Source of the DNA: Neurospora tetrasperma FGSC 2508
Lineage: Eukaryota > Ascomycota > Sordariomycetes > Sordariales > Sordariaceae
Reading direction: 5' to 3'
DNA: 64,000 nt
Assembly: GCF_000213175.1 (NCBI RefSeq)
Contig: NW_009799101.1
Span: forward strand, 2,037,631-2,101,630
The notes under the pieces were generated by a model. It was not told where the DNA came from, ran no database searches, and saw only the letters and a program-made list of their open reading frames with translations. Below are positions 33,528 through 47,942 of the stretch, one piece after another. Every line of letters begins with the position of its first letter. Within the stretch, counting starts at the first letter, position 1. The translations under genes were made by a program, and so were the position numbers.

Positions 33528-36029
33528 ATTAGGGGATGGATGATGGGTGGGATATTGGAGAAAGGAGGGATATCTGGTTAAATGGTTATGGGTTGTGGTT
33601 TCGAAGGTTAGATAACTAGTCGGGTTGGGATATTCGCGCTCTCTCTCTCTCTCTGTGCATAAGCACAAGCGCTATTGCTTCGCCCTTCTTCCATAGGCTC
33701 GATTTGAATGCGTAATAAATTGTCGAAGTCAACTCAGATTGGTTGTGAGTTATACTGCGTAGATATAAGTGATGACGCTTCACTGTGAGTATAGAACAGG
33801 GCTGCGGTCTTTGAGAAGCCTGGTGACGAGTGAAGCCATGGGGAACGCCGAGAACATGAGCCTAGGAGGAAACAAATCGACGTATGGGGGATTCGAAAAC
33901 AGCTGATGATCCTTTGACATACAAGTATCATGCCTAAAACAGGGTAGATGAACCAGGTACGGGTCTAGATCATATACCTTTCGAGGAATTTGCTTTCTGG
34001 AAAACGTGGAGCGGGTGAAGTCAAAGATGTCAGATGTAGAAAAGAAGCAGAAAATGGGTGAGCTTTTCCTGATAGTCAGTTTCCAGATATTTTAAGGTAG
34101 ATGCCCCAAGGCAAGTAAACACGCGAAGTTCACAACGCACTATGGAAAGGGAAGATGAAGTAGGTACTAATGAGATCGATTCACCATCACTCTTCCCCTT
34201 CAGAATTCGGATTGCTGTGAATATCCTATCATTCAAGTGTGATCATCAACGTGCTCGTATTGACACTCGGAGACTACGAAGTTATGGAGGGAAATGTATT
34301 ACAGCAAGGTGTCGCGGAAAAAACACTATGAGGCAATGTTTGTTGGCAGTAAGCCTTGTGAGAGCTCATGAACACAAGAGTATAACCAGTGCTGCTTGAC
34401 TTCATATTTCCCATTATCTAACGCAAGATACACGACAAAAACAAAGCTCACGGAACGAAGGGAGCACAAAGTGAAAGAAAGACCTAAAACGAAAAGAAAC
34501 TTTAGCAATAAGTAACAAAACAAAATATTGAGGATACGTTCACATGTACATCAAAGATACCTGCCCCTTGCTCAACCCCCAGCCCCCGGCTGAAGACTCC
34601 AGGCCCCTTCTCTGTCATCCCTCTCCGTCCGGCTTTTCCACATACTTGACAAATAGGGCTACGATACCCCCTCTCATTGTTCGTCCCACTCATCGTATCT
34701 TCAACGTAATATACGCATTGCTAGACGACTCACTTGACTTCGAGAACCACATTCTATCCCGCTCAATCGTAATGTATAATTATGCTGGTAAACATACAGG
34801 AATTCCAAACACAACACGACGACAACCTGTATCTCAGTATCACTCTTGCCTCTCAGTCACCGTATGCCACCGCCAGTTCACGTTTTCACGATGAGCCTGA
34901 TTGATCAACCCATCGGTCAATGCCCCGCGCACTCCTTACCGCCGGCACGCTTGCCTCCTCTTTCTCGAATACAGCATGGTTTTCGCCTCATAATCACCCA
35001 GTAGCAACCGTCCCCCTCCCCTTTCCCCCAAAAACAAGAAAAAATCGAGCCTGCCAAGACGTTCTATCATCTTCATTTTCATAACCTAGGACGCGATATC
35101 GTGCTTCTTCTCCTTGTCCTGTCCTGCCCGACGCCTCTCTCCTGCTTTTCTATCCATCCAGCGTGGCAGAATCGGGCCTGAGCGCAGAAAACCACCGCCT
35201 TTCATCCCATCCGTTTCTTCTCTGGTATCACCAAGGCGTTCCGTCTCATCCGTTTGCAAGGTTCGTGGCTTTACCTCTGCGATGGTGCCCTGGCCATTTT
35301 GATCATCTTAACTACAAGAGCCTAGGTTGTGAGAGCCGTAGAAAGGTAAGGCGGAAGTGTTGTTTGACTGGGCCGATGAGCTGGTAGATTAAACCGGAGA
35401 TGTGTTATGATGCTGTTGCAACGTATATACCTTTCGAAACTGAGCCGTAGATGGAAACTAGCGGAGTGGCGAAACACAGCATGCCGTAGTCAGAAAGTGC
35501 TGGAGCGGATGTAAACGGACAAATTTTCAATACACTCTCCCATGACGGAATGACATATGCCTTTGGCGAAAAGCGACACAAAACAACTAGTTTCCCCCCA
35601 AGACACACACTGCTTATCTATACCTTTCCTAGCAGGAGTAGTGACCAGACAAGAAAAAGAAAAGGTCGTTCGTTATTCATCCCCCGAGATATAAAAAGAT
35701 TCCCTTTCCTTCCTACCCTCTCGAGTTGTGTGGATACCGGACGGATGGAGAGACAGGACGGGCAGACGTGGCTTTCGTTTCGTTGGCGCGGCAAGAGGGG
35801 CGAGGACCTCCCCAAAAGAAGTGGTCGGAACAGACGGCAGACGGGATGATGGCTGGGAGCCCTGGCGATCAAGAAACACGGCGGCGGTAGACAAGCTGAC
35901 GGTAAGATACTCATGTTCGTTGCGGGCGGGCGAAAGTATCAGACGTTTATCGGCGGCCGAACCTAAAGGAAAATGGGTTTGTTCGTAAGAAAATTCTTTA
36001 CTTGTGCTTCTCGGGGGTCTTGAATTGCT
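33528..36029. other. intergenic between the SelW-like gene and PP1 (convergent)
   Basis: 2.5 kb between facing stop codons, with a short CT repeat near 33638-33655. Many short open frames occur, none recognised. It is long for a terminator region, so an unannotated transcript is possible, but nothing in the sequence supports one. Confidence 0.45.
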
Positions 36030-37206
<1,177 letters not shown>

Positions 37207-37848
37207 TGCAAAATCCTCACCAACCGGAGAGATACCGCGCACAGGTTTTCGAAGTCACGGTAACGACCGACAAACCCCAGCTAGTCGGATGGGACAGGTC
37301 TAAAAGAGCGGCACGCGTAAGGAGTAGGAAACTGGGTAGATGCACTTCTGCAAAGCTAAACGACTAATTCAAGACGTTAGACATTGCCAATGACGACGCA
37401 AATTCTGATTGGGGTTTGCCGCACGCGATCGCGATGGCGGGAAAATGAAGGAGGAGCGACGGCTGGGCAGAGACTGGGAAGCCGCAATGTAACGGCAGTT
37501 GATCAACTTACGCTCAGAAGCGATCCCAGCAAGAAGCGATTGTTGGGGGTTTTTGGAGAGGCGAACGCGTTCTCCTTGGGAATACAGCAAGCGGTGATTT
37601 TTTTTTTTGTGTTTTTTTTCTGGAGATAGGTATTCTTTCGGATACCGAATGTTGTGCTTTGGTTTTAGTAAATCGTCACTGGGTTTGGCGAAGGTGCGAA
37701 CGGTCTAGAGCAAGCGCAAGCAAATCTAGCGCAGCGTCGTCGGAATTGCGAAGAAATCGGTCCGGTAGTACGCGGCGACAAGAGGGTTAGCAATGATGAA
37801 AGGAGACGGGTCCAGAAGTCTCTGATCGTCCTTTGTGAGGTAACGTGG

Positions 37849-37864
37849 TTTTTTTTTTTTTTTT
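37849..37864. repeat. T16 homopolymer
   Basis: Uninterrupted T run upstream of PP1. Confidence 0.95.
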
Positions 37865-38529
37865 GTCGCGCGGACGGGGCTGGGGCAAAACGCCGTGTCG
37901 TCGTCGAAAATCTGGGTCGAAAAGGTCGGATGTAGAAGGGGAGTTCAAGTAGTCCTGAGACTGCGGGAGAGGCTGTCACTGCCACTGCCAAAACCACGGT
38001 CGGGAAAAACTGGTCGATGGACTGCCCGGGAGAGTGCAAAGTGCTGCAGCGAGGTGCAGTGCAGAGCGCTGGGCCGGTCGGAGGGTCGCTGGAAAAAGCT
38101 GCGTCTAATTGAGCGACGGAGGCCAGAAGACGAGATACCGCGAGATGATGCCTATGATAATAGGACTTTTATCGCCAGGGTGGGGTTGAAAATGCGCGTT
38201 CTTTGTGGTTAAAGACGTCGCCCTGTTTTGGTTGGGATAGAAAGCGTCGGGAGAAAAAAATCAACGTCGGTGGTGGTTGCTTAGAGAGTTTTGGGAGGAG
38301 ACGGACGAGCGCAGACGCTTCCACTTGGGCTGCCCGCTGGCTGGGGGGGGTCCGGCCGGGCAATGAGCTAGGTAGAGGTAGGTAGAGAAGACTGGCGACT
38401 GGACTGGACGGGGACGCAAAGAAGGGATTGGGCTACTGGGCCGATGGAGCAGCAAGATTTACACGCACGCAACGCAACTAATGAAACGCACAGAGCTTCC
38501 AGACTACTAGCAGTGGAGAGCAGTAGAGG

Positions 38530-38553
38530 TAGGCAGGCAGGCAGGCAGGCAGG
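38530..38553. repeat. GGCA tetranucleotide microsatellite
   Basis: Five to six copies of AGGC in a row. Confidence 0.9.
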
Positions 38554-38799
38554 TCCAGGTTCAGGTCCGCGTTCTTTCAAGCCCAGGTCAGGTCACCTCA
38601 GTGCCTGCCAGTCAGGTTATCGTTACAACCACAACAGGCGTCCGGTCGGGTCGGGTTTCGGTGCAGTTGTGATCTTTTCCGCCGACTGGGCTCTCATCCA
38701 CATCGATGGAATGAACAGGACAGCACTCAGTGACATGGAACGAAAAAAACTCGAAACATCCGACGCGATGGCAGGCAAGAACAACCCTCAACTTTAACT

Positions 38800-38915
38800 A
38801 AAACATACCTACCTACGGCTGAAAGGACCCAAACAAGGACAGGCTCAGATTGAGTGAGCTAGGTTATGGTAGGTAGTTGGTACTACCTAGGTTGCCAGGT
38901 AGGTAGGTTTCGCGC
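38800..38915. repeat. cluster of TACC/GGTA units
   Basis: TACCTACC, GGTAGGTA and CTACCTAGG-like blocks in both orientations within about 115 bp. Confidence 0.7.
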
Positions 38916-40883
38916 CCGCTCTGAATCTCCGTCAAATCCTGGCCGAGCCCTCGTGCCCTTTCCAGTTGCAGTGAAGCGGCCCTTCCAACTTAGCTCGAGA
39001 AAAATTGCATGCACTCGCCTCTGGGGAAGCAGGTATGATGATAGGTCGGTCCATGTTGCTCACTAACGCGACTGGGTAGGAGCTGCGCTGCCTTCCCCCG
39101 CAACTGCGAGCACTTCTGTTAGCAAGAGTCCCGAACACCGGACCCTCCTTGGCAGGTCTAGGCCTGGGATTGGCTCGCCTAAAAGCCGCTCGCGATCCCG
39201 TTGGTGGATGTCGCCTGGAACTTCCATCTCTCCCAACCCTCCAACTTCCCCCTCCCTGTGTAGAGATAGTGGACTGTGAGTGTGACACCTTACCTGGTAT
39301 GTACACGGTAACAGCAAAGACGGGAATGCCTTCTTGGTCGCCTTGTTGTTACTTTGCACTGGCATTCCGGCTTTGTCCTCTTTGCTCGTTTCCCCCCACC
39401 ATCAGCATCAGGTTCCGCAAACGCAAAGATAGGCAGGGCAGCCTGGCTCCATGGCCTACCTAGATCAGGCACAAGCACCCGGTATGCATGATTACAACAG
39501 CTCGAAGCGAAGGAGTATAAAGACAGGTCGACAGGCAATGGATATCCAGTCAACAACGAGCAAAACATTCGAGCGACTCAGCCGCCGACGTGTATCCGCA
39601 AGATCAGTGAGACTGGGATCTCGGCAGCAAATGCGCAAAGCCTCAGTCAGGCTGTCGAGAATCTTGGGCATCTTGGGGATCTAGGTAGTCCTCTGCGGTC
39701 ATAGGTGATGCTTAGCTGCATATCAAAACCTGAGATTCTGGTAACTCAAGAATGCCAGTTTCCGTCAAAAAGGAAGCCCTTTGGCAAAATTACCGGGTTG
39801 CTAGAATTCGGTACCTTGTCCATGCAGACTAGTGTCAACATGACTGACTTTCTTTGAACCACCATCGCCACACCGCCAAGGAGAAAGATATTCTGATAGG
39901 TCCAAGTCGGCTAAGATCTTGGACTTGTCTGCGATATGATGAGAAGAGACTCGACCATCACAACAACATCAGAGCATGGAAACTCCGACCTTTTATCCCT
40001 TGAAGTGGTGGTTGGTCGCTTTGGGCTATCGCCATGACGAGACATAGCAATATATCACACACACAAAACCAACAACTAGGCGCCACTATGTCTGAACCCA
40101 TATCTTTGGTAACTTTCGGTTTACACCTATCTCGGGGCCAACGGCGCCTGAACTAAGACCTGGACCTGGAGAACTTAAGAATAAATGTTTCAGCAATGTG
40201 TCGAGGTCTCCCTTGTCACTTTCACCTCATTGCCGTTCTCCTCGACTTTCCGGGTCACAACTCCGTTTCGTCAGATGGGACGGCTCCTGATTTGCTCGGA
40301 CAGGTCTCCCTTCAAAACAACGATCCTCACGATCCTTGCTATGTCTGGGCATTCGTTCAGCCCTGAGTCTTTCAAAACCGAACGCCTTTCAACGGCTGGC
40401 TTCCCGAAGTCTTCCAACCGCAGCTCATCATCCAAAGTGCATAGTCTGCCCCACCAGACAATTCCAATTTGACGACCTTGTACATATCGTCGAACACAGC
40501 ATCCCTCGTCCGCTTCTGGAATCCAAGAGACACGAGGCTCGAACTGCAGCAGCTCCTGGAGTGTCCAATGCTGTTCTGCTGCTACAGCGAGGATCGACTA
40601 TGTGCCTTGCCATCGAGCCCGAATCAATGGGGGTCACCCAAGCTCGAAGCTCGATTTTCTTTTGCTTTGTCACCCCGTCAACACCTTTCCCCTCTAATAA
40701 TTACCGGTCAAGACTAGGCACTGCATCCAAACGACTTGGCCGGAAGAGCTCTTTTGTCGTTCGTGTTGCCCCTCCACCGTACAAGGCCTAGACTGCCCAG
40801 AGTAGCATGACTTACTTTGTTTGGGTTACCACGGAAGACGGGGCAGCCCCTCCATTAGCCCCCCCCCCCCCCCTTNACACACC

Positions 40884-41672
40884 NNNNNNNNNNNNNNNNN
40901 NNNNNNNNNNNNNNNNNNNNNNNNNNNNNNNNNNNNNNNNNNNNNNNNNNNNNNNNNNNNNNNNNNNNNNNNNNNNNNNNNNNNNNNNNNNNNNNNNNNN
41001 NNNNNNNNNNNNNNNNNNNNNNNNNNNNNNNNNNNNNNNNNNNNNNNNNNNNNNNNNNNNNNNNNNNNNNNNNNNNNNNNNNNNNNNNNNNNNNNNNNNN
41101 NNNNNNNNNNNNNNNNNNNNNNNNNNNNNNNNNNNNNNNNNNNNNNNNNNNNNNNNNNNNNNNNNNNNNNNNNNNNNNNNNNNNNNNNNNNNNNNNNNNN
41201 NNNNNNNNNNNNNNNNNNNNNNNNNNNNNNNNNNNNNNNNNNNNNNNNNNNNNNNNNNNNNNNNNNNNNNNNNNNNNNNNNNNNNNNNNNNNNNNNNNNN
41301 NNNNNNNNNNNNNNNNNNNNNNNNNNNNNNNNNNNNNNNNNNNNNNNNNNNNNNNNNNNNNNNNNNNNNNNNNNNNNNNNNNNNNNNNNNNNNNNNNNNN
41401 NNNNNNNNNNNNNNNNNNNNNNNNNNNNNNNNNNNNNNNNNNNNNNNNNNNNNNNNNNNNNNNNNNNNNNNNNNNNNNNNNNNNNNNNNNNNNNNNNNNN
41501 NNNNNNNNNNNNNNNNNNNNNNNNNNNNNNNNNNNNNNNNNNNNNNNNNNNNNNNNNNNNNNNNNNNNNNNNNNNNNNNNNNNNNNNNNNNNNNNNNNNN
41601 NNNNNNNNNNNNNNNNNNNNNNNNNNNNNNNNNNNNNNNNNNNNNNNNNNNNNNNNNNNNNNNNNNNNNNNN
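40884..41672. other. assembly gap (789 N) bordered by poly-C
   Basis: Run of N, with one further N at 40876. C15 lies at 40859-40873 on the left and C12 at 41673-41684 on the right. The sequence between is unknown. Confidence 0.99.
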
Positions 41673-44091
41673 CCCCCCCCCCCCTCCACAACACCCATCC
41701 CCCCCTTCTCCAGCTCGAGTCCCCTCCTCCGCAGTCAAGTAGTGTATGGAGCGCGCCCTCCCCACCCCTCCTCTCCCACTCCCCCTCCTTTGTAAAGCCC
41801 CTCCAAGTATCTCCAGCTGAACCATGACTGCACCGGGATCTGTTGATAAACAAATAAAATAAAATATAAAAACGGTTCAAAAAGGGACGCTGGTCCTACC
41901 ACCCGGCATTTGGACTCGATTCCATGCCCCTCCATCCTATGCTGTCATTGTGCGTAAGTTCCGATTTCCATTTGTCCAAATTTATTTTGTTTCACTGCTC
42001 ATCGCCCGTTGAATATCATCATCTCTTGTGATCCATTATGTATGGTTATCTGTTCATCTTTCCCAATGCTCGATACATTTCATGCAGAAGGTAACTTTTT
42101 TTTTTTTTTCCTTTAGCTTGATATGACAGAATGGATCACGATTTCCAACTAGCTACAATCAAGCCAACGTCCATCCTGTTTCTTTGACGTACCGACCGAG
42201 CGTATTATTGCGGGCTGTCAACGACGGGGGGAAACCTGTTACAGAGAGTATGGTTATGGATATGCATCCAGGGTTCATCCTCTTCTCCCTCCCTCACCTA
42301 CCCCAACTTTCACGAAACGATCTTCGTCCCTTCCATCCCACCGCATCCTCGCTTCCCTATCCCATTCATCCATCCTTCATGCTCTTATATGTCATGGGTC
42401 CACCTCAGTGACACTGAGTGACTGCAAGCCATACATACCTCTACCTACCTTACACTTACTGCACATACCCTGATCCGCGCGGCAGAGCGGAGAGCAATCA
42501 TGATCGGATCAAATCATCGGAACGGAGGAGGAAGCCAAGATCTCTCATATGTCCATATATATACGTAATGTAAGTAAAGCAAGCATGGAAGATGAGACTC
42601 GGCTTGCTCGGCAGAGAAACAGAAAGAAGAAGAAACAAAAAAGGAAGAAAGCAAGAAACGAAACAATACTAGCTCCCGATAATACGGAGAGATAGTGTAG
42701 GAAGACCACCAGCCTGACATCACTTTCACTCGTGGTGTGGGAACAAATTGAAACTTACGAAGATCAATTTGACAGATCAGATTGGTTCAGCCTGCCTGGC
42801 TCCAACGGAAAACAAAGTAGATCTAATTTGTTTGGGCTGGGTTGAGCGAGTCCATCTACCTACTTAGCTAGGTCGGCATCTCAACAAGGTGTCTGCATAT
42901 AGTGACATATAGTGACAGTAGTACATTCAAGAACCTGATGCTGATAGTTCGACACGTGGGAAGGCAGAGACTAGAAAGAGGTATGTCATGATACCTGCGC
43001 AATTCCGTGAGAAGACAATGGAAGGGCATGACGATAAAGGCTATTGGGGGAATATGTACCTGTGGACCGACGGGTTGCTTTCTCAACAATGAGTACACCT
43101 GTACTCTGGGGTAAAGGAAGGAGGAAGTCTTTCTTCACCAATACAAGTTACACAGCGTTCGTAGGTATGAAGGGAACATAGACGTGAAAAACTTTAGCCC
43201 ATTAATTGATGATTTTGGAACCGAGAATCTAGCTACAACGCGATCAAGCTCCCAGGTGGTCAGGAAAACGATGTGGTCCATGTATATCTGACTTGAGTTT
43301 GTCCATTGACGCTGTTGCTCATGTCCAAAATATGATGCTGAAGGTATGTTTGATTTGGATATGTGGAGAAGTAAGGGACCGCAGTCAAGGTCAACTCTAA
43401 TACCTAATATACCACTTACTACCGTAATAGCAGGCAAGAAGTCCCATTCGGAAGGAGAAAAAAAAAAGAGAAAAGAGAAAACCAGAATATAATGAATATC
43501 TGTTTCACGCCTCTTCGCGTGTTTGGTTATCATATCAAGAACATTGATCCGACCCCTTTGCCCTCTACGCCTACTCCTGACCCATCCCATATCACCCATT
43601 CCGTTCCGTTTGGCTACATAAAACTCGAGATGTGAAACAAAACTGGTATAAAAGAAACCTGCCAGAAAACAAAAAAAGAAAAACCTTCTCACGTAGCAAA
43701 GCCCGGTAAAGAGGCAGGCAATACAAGACAATAAGGAAGAGAAGGCGATTGCTGGGCAAAAAAATGTAAACGCCCTCAACAAGACGCGCCACGCCGACGC
43801 AGAGATGGTTGAAGTATCCATACACAATACCATGATGCACCTCCAACAAACAGAAGAAAGCAAACACAAGAGATAAAAAGGAAACCAAGGAACACGCACT
43901 TACCTTGCTCGGAGGTGGGGAGTACTTAAGAGGTAGGTTTTGCGCGAGGAGGTGAGAGAGATGAAAAAAAAAATCGAAGAAAAGAATATTTTCCGAATTA
44001 AACTTGGTAAGAAAGAAACACGACACATGAGTGGAACCCAGCTCCATCCATTTACTTCATAAACGCTGGCTCGCCATCTCATGTCATGTCA

Positions 44092-47000
44092 TCACCTCCT
44101 CCTGGCACTCGATCTAACACCTTTCCTAGCCATCGCTGGGTTTGCCCTCTCTCTTCTCCTCGTTACTGGCGGCGCTGATAATGTGGCAGTAGCATTCGCA
44201 ACAGCAGCAGTAACAACAGCGGCAGCAACATCCTTACTGCTGCTGGCGCCGCCCTCTACTGCTATTTCCGCAGTTACTAGCGGAACGGGGACATGGTTAG
44301 GAGACGTCGCCGTAATGGTATCTGCCTCATCGACATCAAACTCAAGGTCCTTGAGGGCCTCATCGTCCATATCCGTCAATTCCTCACTTAGACTTCGCAC
44401 CGCCTCTCTGCCAGGCCACTGTTCTTCGATGACTGATGTACCTTCGATCTGGAAGCCGTGGAGGTAGGTGGGCACGCCACCCTCTGTGAGGATGTTGGTG
44501 GTCGGGTCACGGCCGAAGCTTCCATTCGACTGAGGTGGTGTGAGAGGCCCAGACTGTTGAGGGTGCGATAGCTGGGGAACATTGGCGCGGTCGGGACCTT
44601 CGCCGGGTAAAGAGGGTGGAGTGCCGGAGTCTTTGGTGGGTCCATCAGGCAGCTGAAGCTGTTGGGAGTCTTCCTTGTGATTTTCCTTCTCTTCTTCGCC
44701 AGCGACTGACTGGCTTGTTGATAGTGTGTTATTAGATTTTGGTGCAGCGTCGACCTCTAATGTGTTTACCTCTATGCTGCCCACACCCGCCTTCTGTTGG
44801 GAGGTATCGACGTTCATCTCATCCGGTTCACCGTTGGAATTAACGTTAGCGTCCGCTTTACCGTCCCCGTCTTCGTCACCCTCCCCATCTGCTTCGCCGT
44901 CGCTCTGATCGGCGACGATGATCTGGCCGCCCTCTTCTGGAGCATCAGCCATATCAACGTCCTCAGCCGCGACACCGTCATGGCTGGACACAGTGATTGT
45001 GGGTTGCCTGACTTCCAGGCTTGCATCGAGCATGCCTTCTAGTTCTTGATGGAGAGCATCGTAGGGTTTGCTGCAGATATCCGCCTCTGCTTGCAATGCT
45101 GCTTCGAGATATGGCTGAACTTGCCTTAATATCCTCTTGCCCATCTGCTTGCATTTCTTCACTTCAGCATTGGCGCCGGGTTTCGTCGGTGAAGCATACG
45201 ATGGTTCGACAATTTGGTCTAAACCAGCATGCGGGTTCATTGCAGAGTTGATCTCGGCACTAATGACTTGGCAGAGATCGTGGGTGAACTGCAAGGTTGT
45301 CGTGTAGTAGCGCTTCTCCATTTTGTCCTGCAACTCGGACAAGCCCTTCGCAAAGACGTCCCTATCTGACCTATTCCCGTTAGCACAAGGTTGTTCGTGA
45401 CAAGAGTGGCGGTTCAAGAGACGTACTGGATGGCCTTCTGGAGAGCCGGTATCAGCATCTCATAGACTGGGAAATAGCAGCTGTCCACGAAATCGCGTTC
45501 CATCTCGGCAGCTTCAAGCTTGCTAGCCTCGCGCTGCACGATCTCTTCTGACAAGGCCTTGAGGTGTTCAAGGTCTTTCAATAATGTTCGCGCAAACTCA
45601 ATTCTTCTAGCCAACCGTGTCTTGCCCGATGGTCCCATAGCTGCGAAGTTCCGCCTCGTCAACTCCATGGATGAGAATGTCTCCATCTGGAGCTGGAGAC
45701 GTTTCAGAAGAGCAGCACCCCTACGGGCTTCACGCTTGAGAGTCCAATAACGACATGCTTCGGCAACAAAGTCCTTCCTCTTCAGGATAGGGAAGCGTGC
45801 TAGGGCGCTTTCCACCAGATCGTAGACAGCCTGTGGGATGATGGGCGCTCCCGATGGCAGCTTCCATATAGGCTTTCCTGGATGGCCGTTCTTGGTTTCC
45901 CCTAGGACAGCAGAAACCTTGGCTCCCGTCATCTGGGATTCGTCAGGAGGGTGCTCGGTAATGGCGTGCCGGTGGGTAGCTGCCAGTTGCAGGGCTGAAG
46001 CTTGACTATCAGCCCAGATGCGGCCCTTCATGGCGCGTTTATAAAAGCGCTTAGCATCTTTTGTCGCCTGAACAACATCGTTCTCCTTCGCGTAGTCCTG
46101 CGGACAGTGTTTGTCGCAGTATGCTTTGAGTGGCAGACCGCCTTCCAACACTGCAAGAGCACCCTGGCTGTTCTTCATCTTCAGATATAGCCGACTTCGT
46201 CTAGCGCATGTGACGTGGAAAGCCTGAAAGCAGTTTTTGTTAGAGCACTGGATGCAGGCTCCCATCTTCTGATTGCAAATGTAGCACACGAGTTTCCACC
46301 TGTTCTTGGGGACCTTTTCCACTTCCATCACCGGCTCCATGAAGGTGTGATTCCCAAGTGACACTTCTGGAATCCACATGGCACACAGGAGATGTGCCCA
46401 TTTTGACGAGTTTGTCTGCTTGAATGCACCGTCGGTATTTGGACAGAAGATGCAGGTTGGGACACCACGCCCAATAAGCTGGCATTTTCGACATAGCCAC
46501 TGGCCCTCTGGAATAAAAGGTACACCGTAGCACTCTTGGTGTACTGCAAGATCGCAGCCATCGCAAAAGACAATGGCATTGGTGTTTTCGCAATCCCCAT
46601 CATCGCAAATGGCGCACTTGCTATCCTGCTCCTCGCCGGTCTGCGGTTCGCCGTTGACTGCCGCTGCTGAGCTCGACCTGGGCCTATGAGTCTGTGGTGG
46701 TTTCGGGTTTGGCTTTGGTATCCTCTTCTCTAGCGCATGCCACTCCTTCTCGATCTTTGTTATTGTGATTTCGAATATTTCGCGGGTTATAGTGTCGAGG
46801 TTGGAGTCCTTGCGGCGCCTGTTGAGTGTCTCAAGCCACATATCATCTTGCTCATCCATGTCATATTCGACCCTGCCCACAGCCCCCGCCGAATTGTGTG
46901 CAGAATCACTATTTGCTTGTGTCATGGTCGAAGGATCGATGTCTTCCTCGACGTTCGCATCCGTGGCCTTGATGAGTTTCTGATCCGGCCGAATGAAGTT

Positions 47001-47942
47001 GTCGCTCTCCTGATAGCCCACATTGGACATGGATTTGTCGACATAGCGTGCTTGCCCAAAAGTCTTGCTCTCGAATAGGGCTATTCGGTCAGTTTTTCGG
47101 TATGATGGCTGCTTGAGGTCCAAACGCTCTTTTGGCGTCTGGTTGTGGATCGGAAGAACTTTGGGTGTTTTTGGTGTGATACCAAAGTCCAGCGGACGGT
47201 TTGCATAGATAGAAGACGATTCTCTCGTTGGTCGTAGTGGTCTACGCCTACTAGGTGTATCTGTGACCGAACCAGCAAGTAGAGGCCTATCCTGCCCACT
47301 AGGTGTTGCTGCATTGGGTGCGTCCGTTGACACCATGTTGTTGATGGCGCTCTTCGTAGGAGTAGTGGCGCCATTATCTTGGCCACCTAGTTGATGTTGT
47401 TGTGGTTGTTGTGGTTGTTGTTGGACGACAGGTGTATGAGGTGCCTCCCTCAAGATACCGTCTACTTCGTCGGCTTGAAAGATCATAAATGTCCCTTCAA
47501 TATCCAGGTTTGGGTGAAACTCTTCCCACCCACGCTCCTCTCGGGGCTTGTAGCCTTCGCTCTGAACAACGGCCGCCACCACGGCGGCAGCCGAACTGTA
47601 TTGCATATCGTCGAGTTTATCGCGGTTCACGGCGGTCCGTATCCTTGTACTTCGCTCTCGTTTCGGGAAAACGCTTGGGGAGGCACGGGCGGCGGATGTT
47701 CGTATTCTTGATGCGGAGCCCGATGGCTCGGCCGGGGTTTCGACACCATCTTCATCAATAAAACGTCCGCCACCGCCGGGCCCACCAGGCACGTATCGTC
47801 TCTTCTTCAAGGGTGGCTCGGTTGCCGGGGCGCCTGAGGCGTGTCTCTTGCCGCGGGAGGTGGTCGCAGAACCTCCGGCCCTTGAACGAGCCTTGGGCCG
47901 ACTCTGAGGTCGCCGCCGCGGGGTTGATGGCACCGGCGCCAT
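44092..47942 (-). CDS. NTO1: NTO1/BRPF-like PHD-finger protein (NuA3-type acetyltransferase subunit)
   Basis: Exons are 47942-45427 and 45370-44092 (56-bp intron GTACGT ... GTGCTAAC ... GGAATAG), giving 1264 aa. I chose the ATG at 47942 (MAPVPSTPRRRPQSRPKARS) over an upstream one because the basic, low-complexity start is usual. An enhancer-of-polycomb-like region precedes the fingers, ending near VEYDMDEQDDMWLETLN. PHD finger 1 lies at about residues 443-488 (CAICDDGDCENTNAIVFCDG, HQECYG, WLCRKC). A zinc knuckle and an extended PHD follow at about 497-614 (CIFCPNTDGAFKQT, WAHLLCAMWIPE, CYICNQKMGACIQC, AFHVTCARR). This PHD-knuckle-PHD block defines the BRPF/Nto1/Jade group, which binds histone H3 and directs a MYST or Sas3-type acetyltransferase. 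The tail is acidic and disordered, without bromodomain or PWWP, as in yeast Nto1. Confidence 0.9.

Larger units (their letters stand above)
37207..44091. other. 6.9-kb gene-free stretch between PP1 and NTO1
   Basis: Contains T16 at 37849-37864, a GGCA repeat at 38530-38553, a cluster of TACC/GGTA tetranucleotides at 38800-38915, the second assembly gap, and AT-rich sequence at 43440-44050 behind NTO1. Open frames (for example 43135-43899, -) are rich in Phe/Ser/Leu, as expected from the antisense of A/G-rich untranslated DNA. No gene is supported. Confidence 0.5.

Noticed and set aside
40807-41880. 300-aa frames across the N block
   Set aside because: Artefacts of unknown bases.
42930-42960. 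GAACCTGATGCTGATAG resembling part of a TPP riboswitch
   Set aside because: The required CTGAGA part upstream is missing and no thiamine gene is near.
43135-43899. 254-aa Phe/Leu/Ser-rich frame on the - strand behind NTO1
   Set aside because: Looks membrane-like only because the DNA is T-rich on that strand. It fits a 3'UTR or intergenic DNA.
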